From Tetradesmus obliquus (lineage: Eukaryota > Chlorophyta > Chlorophyceae > Sphaeropleales > Scenedesmaceae): 64,000 bases of DNA. Position numbers and translations under genes: made by a program. Positions 54,447 to 64,000 of this stretch are shown one piece after another (positions within the stretch are counted from its first letter, which is position 1; every line of letters starts with the position of its first letter). Where the stretch lies: positions 1,116,001-1,180,000 of the forward strand of contig CP126195.1 in the NCBI GenBank assembly GCA_030272155.1, read 5' to 3'. The notes under the pieces were generated by a model. That model had not been told where the DNA came from. It searched no databases and worked only from the letters and a program-made list of their open reading frames with translations.

Positions 54447-56650
54447 ATGCCTGCAGGGGGGCTGTCCATGGTGCGCAAGCACCCTTCAGGATGGAAGAGC
54501 AACCGCAGCACCACGGCCATGAGGGTGGCGGCGGTGGTGTGTGTGATAATGGCTTTGACCACAGCTGACGAAAAGTTTACGCCCGCATATTATTACAGAG
54601 AGCAGTACCCTGACTACGCCAAGGAGGTACACGGGGACCTGAACCGGTTCTGCAAACTTCATCACAAGAACTTCACAGCAAACGGCACAGTGGCTACACC
54701 CAAGCATGGCGGCAGGCCCTCAAATGTCCCACATGCTGTCGCCTTCCATGCCAGCACAATATTCAAGGCTGGCAAGGTGGTAAAGGCCTACCCATCGGCA
54801 GATTCAAAGAGAAAGGTTGATGTGCACGTGTGGTGGACTTCAATCGAAGTCGCATGTCAGGAAAATGACACACTGCGCCAGCTGTGCACTGACTACAACA
54901 TCACACCCAAGAGACTGCTGAAGTACATGAAATGGGCTGACCCCGACCTGGTGCGCAGGAGAATAGATGTGAAGCTGGACTTGACAAAGATACAGAAACA
55001 AAGGCGAAAGGCAGCAGCTGCGGCGCTGTGGCAGAAGTACCAAAGTGACCCCGACATGCTGCAGCGCATATATTTCATTGATGAGTGCAAATTCTGGATG
55101 TCAGACCTGGCAGGCGGCTCCGTCAAGGTCTATTGTGATGCACACAATGAAAACGTGCATGCTGTGCTGCCATGCAAATGGATGCGCAAGGGCAAGGACG
55201 CAGAGCCGGTCAAGTTGCACTTTGTCTGCGCCGTCAACGCTGTGCACGGGCCCGTCTACTGCAATTTTGTCACCGGCACAACAGACAACAAGGACCATGC
55301 TGGCAACCTCAATGTACCGTACATGGTGAGTGTGCGCTGCTACTGCGCAGGCGCCTGCCATCGAAAGACATGCCAGCCCTGCTGTACTGTGTAGTAACAG
55401 TCCCGCAGAGCTTTTTTTAGTGCTGTAGTGAAGCTGCAGCGCTGCCCGTCCTCTGCTGTGAACATAACAGCAGAGTAACTTGGTGACAGTACAATGACAC
55501 CACCTGCAGCAGCAAGCTGGAAATTAATGTGCAAGGATTGGTGCATGTCACATCCGCGCGTGCTCACGCGCAGCACACTGACCCCTGGCTGCAGCCAGTT
55601 GTCATATGCTGCAGCGCAGAACTCAAAGTCGCGCTCCAGCACCTGCTGCCTGCTGCTGCTGTAATAACCCTTGTCATGACATGAGCCATCAGCTTGAATC
55701 AGCATGTTGTGCTGTGCATGGAGGAAATCAATCCGCCCATCCCACCAGTCCACTGCTACCTGAGCACACATACTGCTGCTGATGCCTAACCAATACAGCA
55801 TGCACACCAGCTGCTCCTCGCTTGTGTGCATGTAGCCCATGCATGTGCCAACCATATCAGCCAGCACACATGCACACATCTTGCACTGAAGCGCTGCTGC
55901 TGTGGCGACTGCACGCGGCGCGCAGAACTTGAAGTGCTGCACACCTGGCAAGCAGCCAGTCAAGCCCCAGAACAATCTCTGCCCCCTCATAGACTTGGTG
56001 ATGTATCTGACCTTGTCTGCACTGAGCCTGATGTAGAAGCGTCCCATCGCATCCATCCACACCGCTGCGTTGCGCTCCTGCGCTGCTAACAAGGCTGCGC
56101 GCTGCCAATCCGGCAATTCTTGCACCTGCAGTTGAAGGACAAACCAACCCAGCAGGCCAAGAGCATGACTCAGCTGGAGTTTGTTCACTGCATGATGGAG
56201 ATCAGAGACATAGCCAACCAACAGCAGGCGCAGCGCGGCACTACGCCGCTGTACATCTTTGACAACCCAAGTGTTCACCTGGGGAAGGATGGCCTACAGA
56301 TGTTGGTTGCAGGTGGCATCAATGAAGATCAACTGCTGCACATTGCACCCTACTCCCCAGATTTCAACAAGCCCATTGAACATGCATTTGGCAGCCTCAA
56401 AGCAGCCTTCCGCAACTACTTGTATAACAGCTGCCAGCTGGGTGGTGCTGATGTGAAGCCGCGAGACCTGCAGCACGGCCTGTACAACACCTTTATGAAG
56501 ATCACAGCTGCATCTGTCATGGCTGATGTATTGAAGCTGCCAGATTTGTGGAACATGGTGCGCAGCCGCAAGAGGAGTCTTTGTGTGTGCCGAGACGGGA
56601 AGCAGCGCCGCGGCACTGCTGGCGACTACCCCAGGAAAGACCAGCGCTGA
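54447..56650 (+). CDS. DDE transposase, unit 4
   Basis: Exons 54447-55325 and 56132-56650; identical to the unit 1 product. Confidence 0.85.
55340..56056 (-). CDS. Antisense endonuclease-like ORF, unit 4
   Basis: Identical to the unit 1 ORF; nested in intron 55326-56131. Confidence 0.65.
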   Translation of the reverse strand: MDAMGRFYIRLSADKVRYITKSMRGQRLFWGLTGCLPGVQHFKFCAPRAVATAAALQCKMCACVLADMVGTCMGYMHTSEEQLVCMLYWLGISSSMCAQVAVDWWDGRIDFLHAQHNMLIQADGSCHDKGYYSSSRQQVLERDFEFCAAAYDNWLQPGVSVLRVSTRGCDMHQSLHINFQLAAAGGVIVLSPSYSAVMFTAEDGQRCSFTTALKKALRDCYYTVQQGWHVFRWQAPAQ

Positions 56651-57897
56651 GTCTGCTGTTGTGCTGCTGCATGGCATGTAGGGATTGTGGCTGTCAGCTG
56701 CATGCAAGATGGCTGGCCAGCAGTGCACAGGGTGTCACTCAGAGAGCCCTTGAGCTCACCTGTTTGAGGGCACCTGCGCTTGTCGCCGTCCTGCATGTTC
56801 GCACCGCCCGGGGCTTGGGAGGTGCTGGCACCATGCTGCTGTAGGGTGGTTACTTCCTGGTGTTCACCTGAGAGCGAGTGTGGGAACAAAATGGCATGTT
56901 CAGAAGCTTATTGTATGAGTAAACTACATGTGGATGTTGTGCTTTGGTGCTCAGACTTGTCAGGAGCGGTTCCTGCTTCAAACGACTGCTGCAAGGCAGC
57001 AAGGCACTTGGTGGCCATTTCACATACAGGCATTTGCAGTCATGCTGAATTGCCGAATGTAATGGTAAAATTCCTGTCATAATTCAACTACGCTCGAAGC
57101 TCTTGAACATGGCTCCTGCTGCTGTCACTCGCGTTGGTTGTGACGACTGTTGGCCTGCCAAGCGATATGCACGGAGCCTGCAAGAAACCTTGCGGTCGAT
57201 TAACTTTTAAATTTGACGATTGATTTAAGCATGGCTTGAGCCGAAATAAACTGCGATATGGTGAAGAACTTCAAGACGGAAAGGTGCCCTGAAACAAGCC
57301 TGCTCCGAGCCACACAGCTGCCACGCTGCCAACTTATCATCGTCGACACATTATGCAACGTACCTTTGGTTGAAGCAGAAAACCAATCCTGACGGGCCCT
57401 CGCAAGCCCACGTTGCAGGTGAGCCTGACGGGTCAACACGGATGTCCAGAGCACTGCAGCTCGATCGCGTTGCTGCAGCACCTACATACAATTTGTTTTG
57501 AACATTGAACGACGTTAAACACAGCGCAGTGCTGAAAGGCTTCGCCAAAAAATTAGGTGGCAGCAGTGAGGCACCTGCTGGCACATGCTGCTGCTGTCAC
57601 GCCCACCAACAACTGCAGTTGAAAAACACATGCCACCGTGATTCACAGCACACATAGCTGTAACGTTTCCTGTTGTCTGCTGCTGCTGCTGCTCCTGCCC
57701 AGGCAGATATCATATATCGCAAACAGTGCTACTGCCGCAGTAAAATCAGCTGCATACCCAGCAGCAGCAGGAGCACATCAGCCATAGCATAAAAAGGTAG
57801 GTGTGCACTTCAGGCACCAAGTCCAGGAACAGCAACAGAAGGGATGCAGTGCAGGCTATGAACTGCTGCAGCAAAGGCTGGCATGCAATCACAGTCT

Positions 57898-58620
57898 CAG
57901 CTGGGTATGGTACAAACGTAGCATCTGCATTTTGCAACAAATCAACACAGCTTGCAAGCAGACAGCCATGCTGGCATAGCAACCTGCTGTATGTGGCAGG
58001 CACAGTAAGGCACAGCTGCCAGTGCTGCTGCTTTGGTTTGCTTGCATCCCAACTGCACAGCAGGGCCCCCACCTGCCAGCAGCAGCAGCTTCAAACTGCT
58101 AGTAATTTTGAGCTCCAGAATTCGCCTTGATCACACAAGAAGGATGTTTGCAGGAAACTGTGTAGAATACTAGTCCTCAACAAACTCTGTGCAGCCACAC
58201 TAGCTGCACGCGCGCAGCAGCTGCCGGTGGGCCTGAAGCGGTGTTGCGCACTATGTAACAGATATGACAGTTGAAACTGTATGTGCAGCGCACAGCGCCA
58301 AGCAGCAGAGCGCAACAGCAGCGGCAGGGCACTTGGCACACCAGAACTGCAGTGCCTGATCAGCCAGCAAGGGAAGCCCAGAAGTATTACATTACACATC
58401 AAAACATGTTGCAGGCAGCAGCACCCACAGCAACACTCTACAGCGCAAGTTAACATATGTAACAGTCGAGTCGGGGCACTTCAGGGCAACGTGTTTTTAG
58501 CTCTTTTCTTGCAGCACACTGTGCCACTGCTAACAGCTCAAATTGATTTAGATTCGTCGTTGAAAGCTTGACATTTATATGTAGGCCACTTGTTCGCTAC
58601 GTTTGTACCATGCCCAGCTG
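57898..58620. mobile_element. 723-bp segment with terminal inverted repeats, copy 2
   Basis: Matches 42930-43652 at an offset of 14,968 bases, with identical open frames. Here the inverted ends are longer than in copy 1: GTCTCAGCTGGG on the left faces CCCAGCTGAGAC on the right, because unit ends flank both sides. Confidence 0.8.
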
Positions 58621-58728
58621 AGACCGGTCAAACTCCATGATGCCGCAGGCTGTTGTTTGACCTGACCAGTTACTTCTGTTCACACTGCTGCTAGAAGCAC
58701 AGCTAACATATCCATACGTTTTGGATTC

Positions 58729-60932
58729 ATGCCTGCAGGGGGGCTGTCCATGGTGCGCAAGCACCCTTCAGGATGGAAGAGCAACCGCAGCACCACGGCC
58801 ATGAGGGTGGCGGCGGTGGTGTGTGTGATAATGGCTTTGACCACAGCTGACGAAAAGTTTACGCCCGCATATTATTACAGAGAGCAGTACCCTGACTACG
58901 CCAAGGAGGTACACGGGGACCTGAACCGGTTCTGCAAACTTCATCACAAGAACTTCACAGCAAACGGCACAGTGGCTACACCCAAGCATGGCGGCAGGCC
59001 CTCAAATGTCCCACATGCTGTCGCCTTCCATGCCAGCACAATATTCAAGGCTGGCAAGGTGGTAAAGGCCTACCCATCGGCAGATTCAAAGAGAAAGGTT
59101 GATGTGCACGTGTGGTGGACTTCAATCGAAGTCGCATGTCAGGAAAATGACACACTGCGCCAGCTGTGCACTGACTACAACATCACACCCAAGAGACTGC
59201 TGAAGTACATGAAATGGGCTGACCCCGACCTGGTGCGCAGGAGAATAGATGTGAAGCTGGACTTGACAAAGATACAGAAACAAAGGCGAAAGGCAGCAGC
59301 TGCGGCGCTGTGGCAGAAGTACCAAAGTGACCCCGACATGCTGCAGCGCATATATTTCATTGATGAGTGCAAATTCTGGATGTCAGACCTGGCAGGCGGC
59401 TCCGTCAAGGTCTATTGTGATGCACACAATGAAAACGTGCATGCTGTGCTGCCATGCAAATGGATGCGCAAGGGCAAGGACGCAGAGCCGGTCAAGTTGC
59501 ACTTTGTCTGCGCCGTCAACGCTGTGCACGGGCCCGTCTACTGCAATTTTGTCACCGGCACAACAGACAACAAGGACCATGCTGGCAACCTCAATGTACC
59601 GTACATGGTGAGTGTGCGCTGCTACTGCGCAGGCGCCTGCCATCGAAAGACATGCCAGCCCTGCTGTACTGTGTAGTAACAGTCCCGCAGAGCTTTTTTT
59701 AGTGCTGTAGTGAAGCTGCAGCGCTGCCCGTCCTCTGCTGTGAACATAACAGCAGAGTAACTTGGTGACAGTACAATGACACCACCTGCAGCAGCAAGCT
59801 GGAAATTAATGTGCAAGGATTGGTGCATGTCACATCCGCGCGTGCTCACGCGCAGCACACTGACCCCTGGCTGCAGCCAGTTGTCATATGCTGCAGCGCA
59901 GAACTCAAAGTCGCGCTCCAGCACCTGCTGCCTGCTGCTGCTGTAATAACCCTTGTCATGACATGAGCCATCAGCTTGAATCAGCATGTTGTGCTGTGCA
60001 TGGAGGAAATCAATCCGCCCATCCCACCAGTCCACTGCTACCTGAGCACACATACTGCTGCTGATGCCTAACCAATACAGCATGCACACCAGCTGCTCCT
60101 CGCTTGTGTGCATGTAGCCCATGCATGTGCCAACCATATCAGCCAGCACACATGCACACATCTTGCACTGAAGCGCTGCTGCTGTGGCGACTGCACGCGG
60201 CGCGCAGAACTTGAAGTGCTGCACACCTGGCAAGCAGCCAGTCAAGCCCCAGAACAATCTCTGCCCCCTCATAGACTTGGTGATGTATCTGACCTTGTCT
60301 GCACTGAGCCTGATGTAGAAGCGTCCCATCGCATCCATCCACACCGCTGCGTTGCGCTCCTGCGCTGCTAACAAGGCTGCGCGCTGCCAATCCGGCAATT
60401 CTTGCACCTGCAGTTGAAGGACAAACCAACCCAGCAGGCCAAGAGCATGACTCAGCTGGAGTTTGTTCACTGCATGATGGAGATCAGAGACATAGCCAAC
60501 CAACAGCAGGCGCAGCGCGGCACTACGCCGCTGTACATCTTTGACAACCCAAGTGTTCACCTGGGGAAGGATGGCCTACAGATGTTGGTTGCAGGTGGCA
60601 TCAATGAAGATCAACTGCTGCACATTGCACCCTACTCCCCAGATTTCAACAAGCCCATTGAACATGCATTTGGCAGCCTCAAAGCAGCCTTCCGCAACTA
60701 CTTGTATAACAGCTGCCAGCTGGGTGGTGCTGATGTGAAGCCGCGAGACCTGCAGCACGGCCTGTACAACACCTTTATGAAGATCACAGCTGCATCTGTC
60801 ATGGCTGATGTATTGAAGCTGCCAGATTTGTGGAACATGGTGCGCAGCCGCAAGAGGAGTCTTTGTGTGTGCCGAGACGGGAAGCAGCGCCGCGGCACTG
60901 CTGGCGACTACCCCAGGAAAGACCAGCGCTGA
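58729..60932 (+). CDS. DDE transposase, unit 5
   Basis: Exons 58729-59607 and 60414-60932; identical to the unit 1 product. Confidence 0.85.
59622..60338 (-). CDS. Antisense endonuclease-like ORF, unit 5
   Basis: Identical to the unit 1 ORF; nested in intron 59608-60413. Confidence 0.65.
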   Translation of the reverse strand: MDAMGRFYIRLSADKVRYITKSMRGQRLFWGLTGCLPGVQHFKFCAPRAVATAAALQCKMCACVLADMVGTCMGYMHTSEEQLVCMLYWLGISSSMCAQVAVDWWDGRIDFLHAQHNMLIQADGSCHDKGYYSSSRQQVLERDFEFCAAAYDNWLQPGVSVLRVSTRGCDMHQSLHINFQLAAAGGVIVLSPSYSAVMFTAEDGQRCSFTTALKKALRDCYYTVQQGWHVFRWQAPAQ

Positions 60933-62292
60933 GTCTGCTGTTGTGCTGCTGCATGGCATGTAGGGATTGTGGCTGTCAGCTGCATGCAAGATGGCTGGCC
61001 AGCAGTGCACAGGGTGTCACTCAGAGAGCCCTTGAGCTCACCTGTTTGAGGGCACCTGCGCTTGTCGCCGTCCTGCATGTTCGCACCGCCCGGGGCTTGG
61101 GAGGTGCTGGCACCATGCTGCTGTAGGGTGGTTACTTCCTGGTGTTCACCTGAGAGCGAGTGTGGGAACAAAATGGCATGTTCAGAAGCTTATTGTATGA
61201 GTAAACTACATGTGGATGTTGTGCTTTGGTGCTCAGACTTGTCAGGAGCGGTTCCTGCTTCAAACGACTGCTGCAAGGCAGCAAGGCACTTGGTGGCCAT
61301 TTCACATACAGGCATTTGCAGTCATGCTGAATTGCCGAATGTAATGGTAAAATTCCTGTCATAATTCAACTACGCTCGAAGCTCTTGAACATGGCTCCTG
61401 CTGCTGTCACTCGCGTTGGTTGTGACGACTGTTGGCCTGCCAAGCGATATGCACGGAGCCTGCAAGAAACCTTGCGGTCGATTAACTTTTAAATTTGACG
61501 ATTGATTTAAGCATGGCTTGAGCCGAAATAAACTGCGATATGGTGAAGAACTTCAAGACGGAAAGGTGCCCTGAAACAAGCCTGCTCCGAGCCACACAGC
61601 TGCCACGCTGCCAACTTATCATCGTCGACACATTATGCAACGTACCTTTGGTTGAAGCAGAAAACCAATCCTGACGGGCCCTCGCAAGCCCACGTTGCAG
61701 GTGAGCCTGACGGGTCAACACGGATGTCCAGAGCACTGCAGCTCGATCGCGTTGCTGCAGCACCTACATACAATTTGTTTTGAACATTGAACGACGTTAA
61801 ACACAGCGCAGTGCTGAAAGGCTTCGCCAAAAAATTAGGTGGCAGCAGTGAGGCACCTGCTGGCACATGCTGCTGCTGTCACGCCCACCAACAACTGCAG
61901 TTGAAAAACACATGCCACCGTGATTCACAGCACACATAGCTGTAACGTTTCCTGTTGTCTGCTGCTGCTGCTGCTCCTGCCCAGGCAGATATCATATATC
62001 GCAAACAGTGCTACTGCCGCAGTAAAATCAGCTGCATACCCAGCAGCAGCAGGAGCACATCAGCCATAGCATAAAAAGGTAGGTGTGCACTTCAGGCACC
62101 AAGTCCAGGAACAGCAACAGAAGGGATGCAGTGCAGGCTATGAACTGCTGCAGCAAAGGCTGGCATGCAATCACAGTCTCAGTGAGACCGGTCAAACTCC
62201 ATGATGCCGCAGGCTGTTGTTTGACCTGACCAGTTACTTCTGTTCACACTGCTGCTAGAAGCACAGCTAACATATCCATACGTTTTGGATTC

Positions 62293-64000
62293 ATGCCTGC
62301 AGGGGGGCTGTCCATGGTGCGCAAGCACCCTTCAGGATGGAAGAGCAACCGCAGCACCACGGCCATGAGGGTGGCGGCGGTGGTGTGTGTGATAATGGCT
62401 TTGACCACAGCTGACGAAAAGTTTACGCCCGCATATTATTACAGAGAGCAGTACCCTGACTACGCCAAGGAGGTACACGGGGACCTGAACCGGTTCTGCA
62501 AACTTCATCACAAGAACTTCACAGCAAACGGCACAGTGGCTACACCCAAGCATGGCGGCAGGCCCTCAAATGTCCCACATGCTGTCGCCTTCCATGCCAG
62601 CACAATATTCAAGGCTGGCAAGGTGGTAAAGGCCTACCCATCGGCAGATTCAAAGAGAAAGGTTGATGTGCACGTGTGGTGGACTTCAATCGAAGTCGCA
62701 TGTCAGGAAAATGACACACTGCGCCAGCTGTGCACTGACTACAACATCACACCCAAGAGACTGCTGAAGTACATGAAATGGGCTGACCCCGACCTGGTGC
62801 GCAGGAGAATAGATGTGAAGCTGGACTTGACAAAGATACAGAAACAAAGGCGAAAGGCAGCAGCTGCGGCGCTGTGGCAGAAGTACCAAAGTGACCCCGA
62901 CATGCTGCAGCGCATATATTTCATTGATGAGTGCAAATTCTGGATGTCAGACCTGGCAGGCGGCTCCGTCAAGGTCTATTGTGATGCACACAATGAAAAC
63001 GTGCATGCTGTGCTGCCATGCAAATGGATGCGCAAGGGCAAGGACGCAGAGCCGGTCAAGTTGCACTTTGTCTGCGCCGTCAACGCTGTGCACGGGCCCG
63101 TCTACTGCAATTTTGTCACCGGCACAACAGACAACAAGGACCATGCTGGCAACCTCAATGTACCGTACATGGTGAGTGTGCGCTGCTACTGCGCAGGCGC
63201 CTGCCATCGAAAGACATGCCAGCCCTGCTGTACTGTGTAGTAACAGTCCCGCAGAGCTTTTTTTAGTGCTGTAGTGAAGCTGCAGCGCTGCCCGTCCTCT
63301 GCTGTGAACATAACAGCAGAGTAACTTGGTGACAGTACAATGACACCACCTGCAGCAGCAAGCTGGAAATTAATGTGCAAGGATTGGTGCATGTCACATC
63401 CGCGCGTGCTCACGCGCAGCACACTGACCCCTGGCTGCAGCCAGTTGTCATATGCTGCAGCGCAGAACTCAAAGTCGCGCTCCAGCACCTGCTGCCTGCT
63501 GCTGCTGTAATAACCCTTGTCATGACATGAGCCATCAGCTTGAATCAGCATGTTGTGCTGTGCATGGAGGAAATCAATCCGCCCATCCCACCAGTCCACT
63601 GCTACCTGAGCACACATACTGCTGCTGATGCCTAACCAATACAGCATGCACACCAGCTGCTCCTCGCTTGTGTGCATGTAGCCCATGCATGTGCCAACCA
63701 TATCAGCCAGCACACATGCACACATCTTGCACTGAAGCGCTGCTGCTGTGGCGACTGCACGCGGCGCGCAGAACTTGAAGTGCTGCACACCTGGCAAGCA
63801 GCCAGTCAAGCCCCAGAACAATCTCTGCCCCCTCATAGACTTGGTGATGTATCTGACCTTGTCTGCACTGAGCCTGATGTAGAAGCGTCCCATCGCATCC
63901 ATCCACACCGCTGCGTTGCGCTCCTGCGCTGCTAACAAGGCTGCGCGCTGCCAATCCGGCAATTCTTGCACCTGCAGTTGAAGGACAAACCAACCCAGCA
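62293..64000 (+). CDS. DDE transposase, unit 6 (partial, window end)
   Basis: Exon 1 is 62293-63171; exon 2 starts at 63978 and runs off the window. Confidence 0.8.
63186..63902 (-). CDS. Antisense endonuclease-like ORF, unit 6
   Basis: Complete and identical to the unit 1 ORF; intron 63172-63977. Confidence 0.65.
   Translation of the reverse strand: MDAMGRFYIRLSADKVRYITKSMRGQRLFWGLTGCLPGVQHFKFCAPRAVATAAALQCKMCACVLADMVGTCMGYMHTSEEQLVCMLYWLGISSSMCAQVAVDWWDGRIDFLHAQHNMLIQADGSCHDKGYYSSSRQQVLERDFEFCAAAYDNWLQPGVSVLRVSTRGCDMHQSLHINFQLAAAGGVIVLSPSYSAVMFTAEDGQRCSFTTALKKALRDCYYTVQQGWHVFRWQAPAQ

Larger units (their letters stand above)
54338..57899 (+). mobile_element. Tandem unit 4 (3,562 bp)
   Basis: Last unit before the second 723-bp inverted-repeat segment; it runs into that segment at GTCTCAGCTGGG, the two sharing the bases CA. 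Confidence 0.9.
58620..62181 (+). mobile_element. Tandem unit 5 (3,562 bp)
   Basis: Follows the second 723-bp segment exactly as unit 1 follows the first. It is separated from unit 6 by two extra bases (GTCTCA-GT-GAGACC). Confidence 0.9.
62184..64000 (+). mobile_element. Tandem unit 6, cut by the window end
   Basis: First 1,817 bases of a unit, still identical to the others. Confidence 0.9.

Overview
The window is nuclear DNA of a green alga. Every recognisable gene is split by GT-AG introns. There are plant/algal families (DUF1802, LYR, DTW, SET, a chloroplast-type leader) and a TGTAA-type poly(A) signal behind at least one gene. Exons and introns are saturated with CAG/GCA trinucleotide runs that give poly-Gln and poly-Ala. 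That habit, with middling GC, suggests Sphaeropleales (Scenedesmus/Tetradesmus-like). The lineage is an inference.

Host genes, left to right: (1) 1081-13845 (+), a receptor-like protein kinase of about 2,560 residues with signal peptide, ectodomain, one membrane span, TKL-like kinase domain and a 1,250-residue Gln/Ala tail; its kinase introns are full of partial copies of the neighbouring exons. (2) 18585-21863 (+), a secretory protein joining Cys-rich repeats to a fucosyltransferase-like domain. (3) 22940-24609 (-), a small four-span membrane protein with a plastid-like leader. (4) 24925-26969 (-), a DUF1802 protein. (5) 27258-28079 (+), a LYR-motif protein divergent from (4). (6) 28279-29496 (+), a DTW-domain (DTWD1-like) tRNA-uridine aminocarboxypropyltransferase homologue with polyQ. 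(7) 36409-42116 (+), a protein with two SET domains.

Mobile DNA fills the rest. Between genes 6 and 7 lie two head-to-tail copies of one element: a 637-bp internally deleted form (30054-30690) and a 5.69-kb form (30691-36380). The long form carries a minus-strand gag-like frame, a 1.49-kb internal duplication and a 114-bp satellite. It ends 28 bp before the SET gene ATG.

From 42930 to the window end there is a tandem array. A 723-bp segment with 25-bp inverted ends is followed by four 3,562-bp units, a second identical 723-bp segment, and at least two more units. Each unit encodes a spliced Tc1/mariner-type DDE transposase (465 aa). The only intron seen in that gene (806 nt) is almost completely occupied by an antisense ORF of 238 codons that resembles Vsr/DUF559-type PD-(D/E)XK endonucleases. 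A nuclease nested antisense in a transposase intron, carried in a recent head-to-tail array, is the strongest candidate for an undescribed system here.
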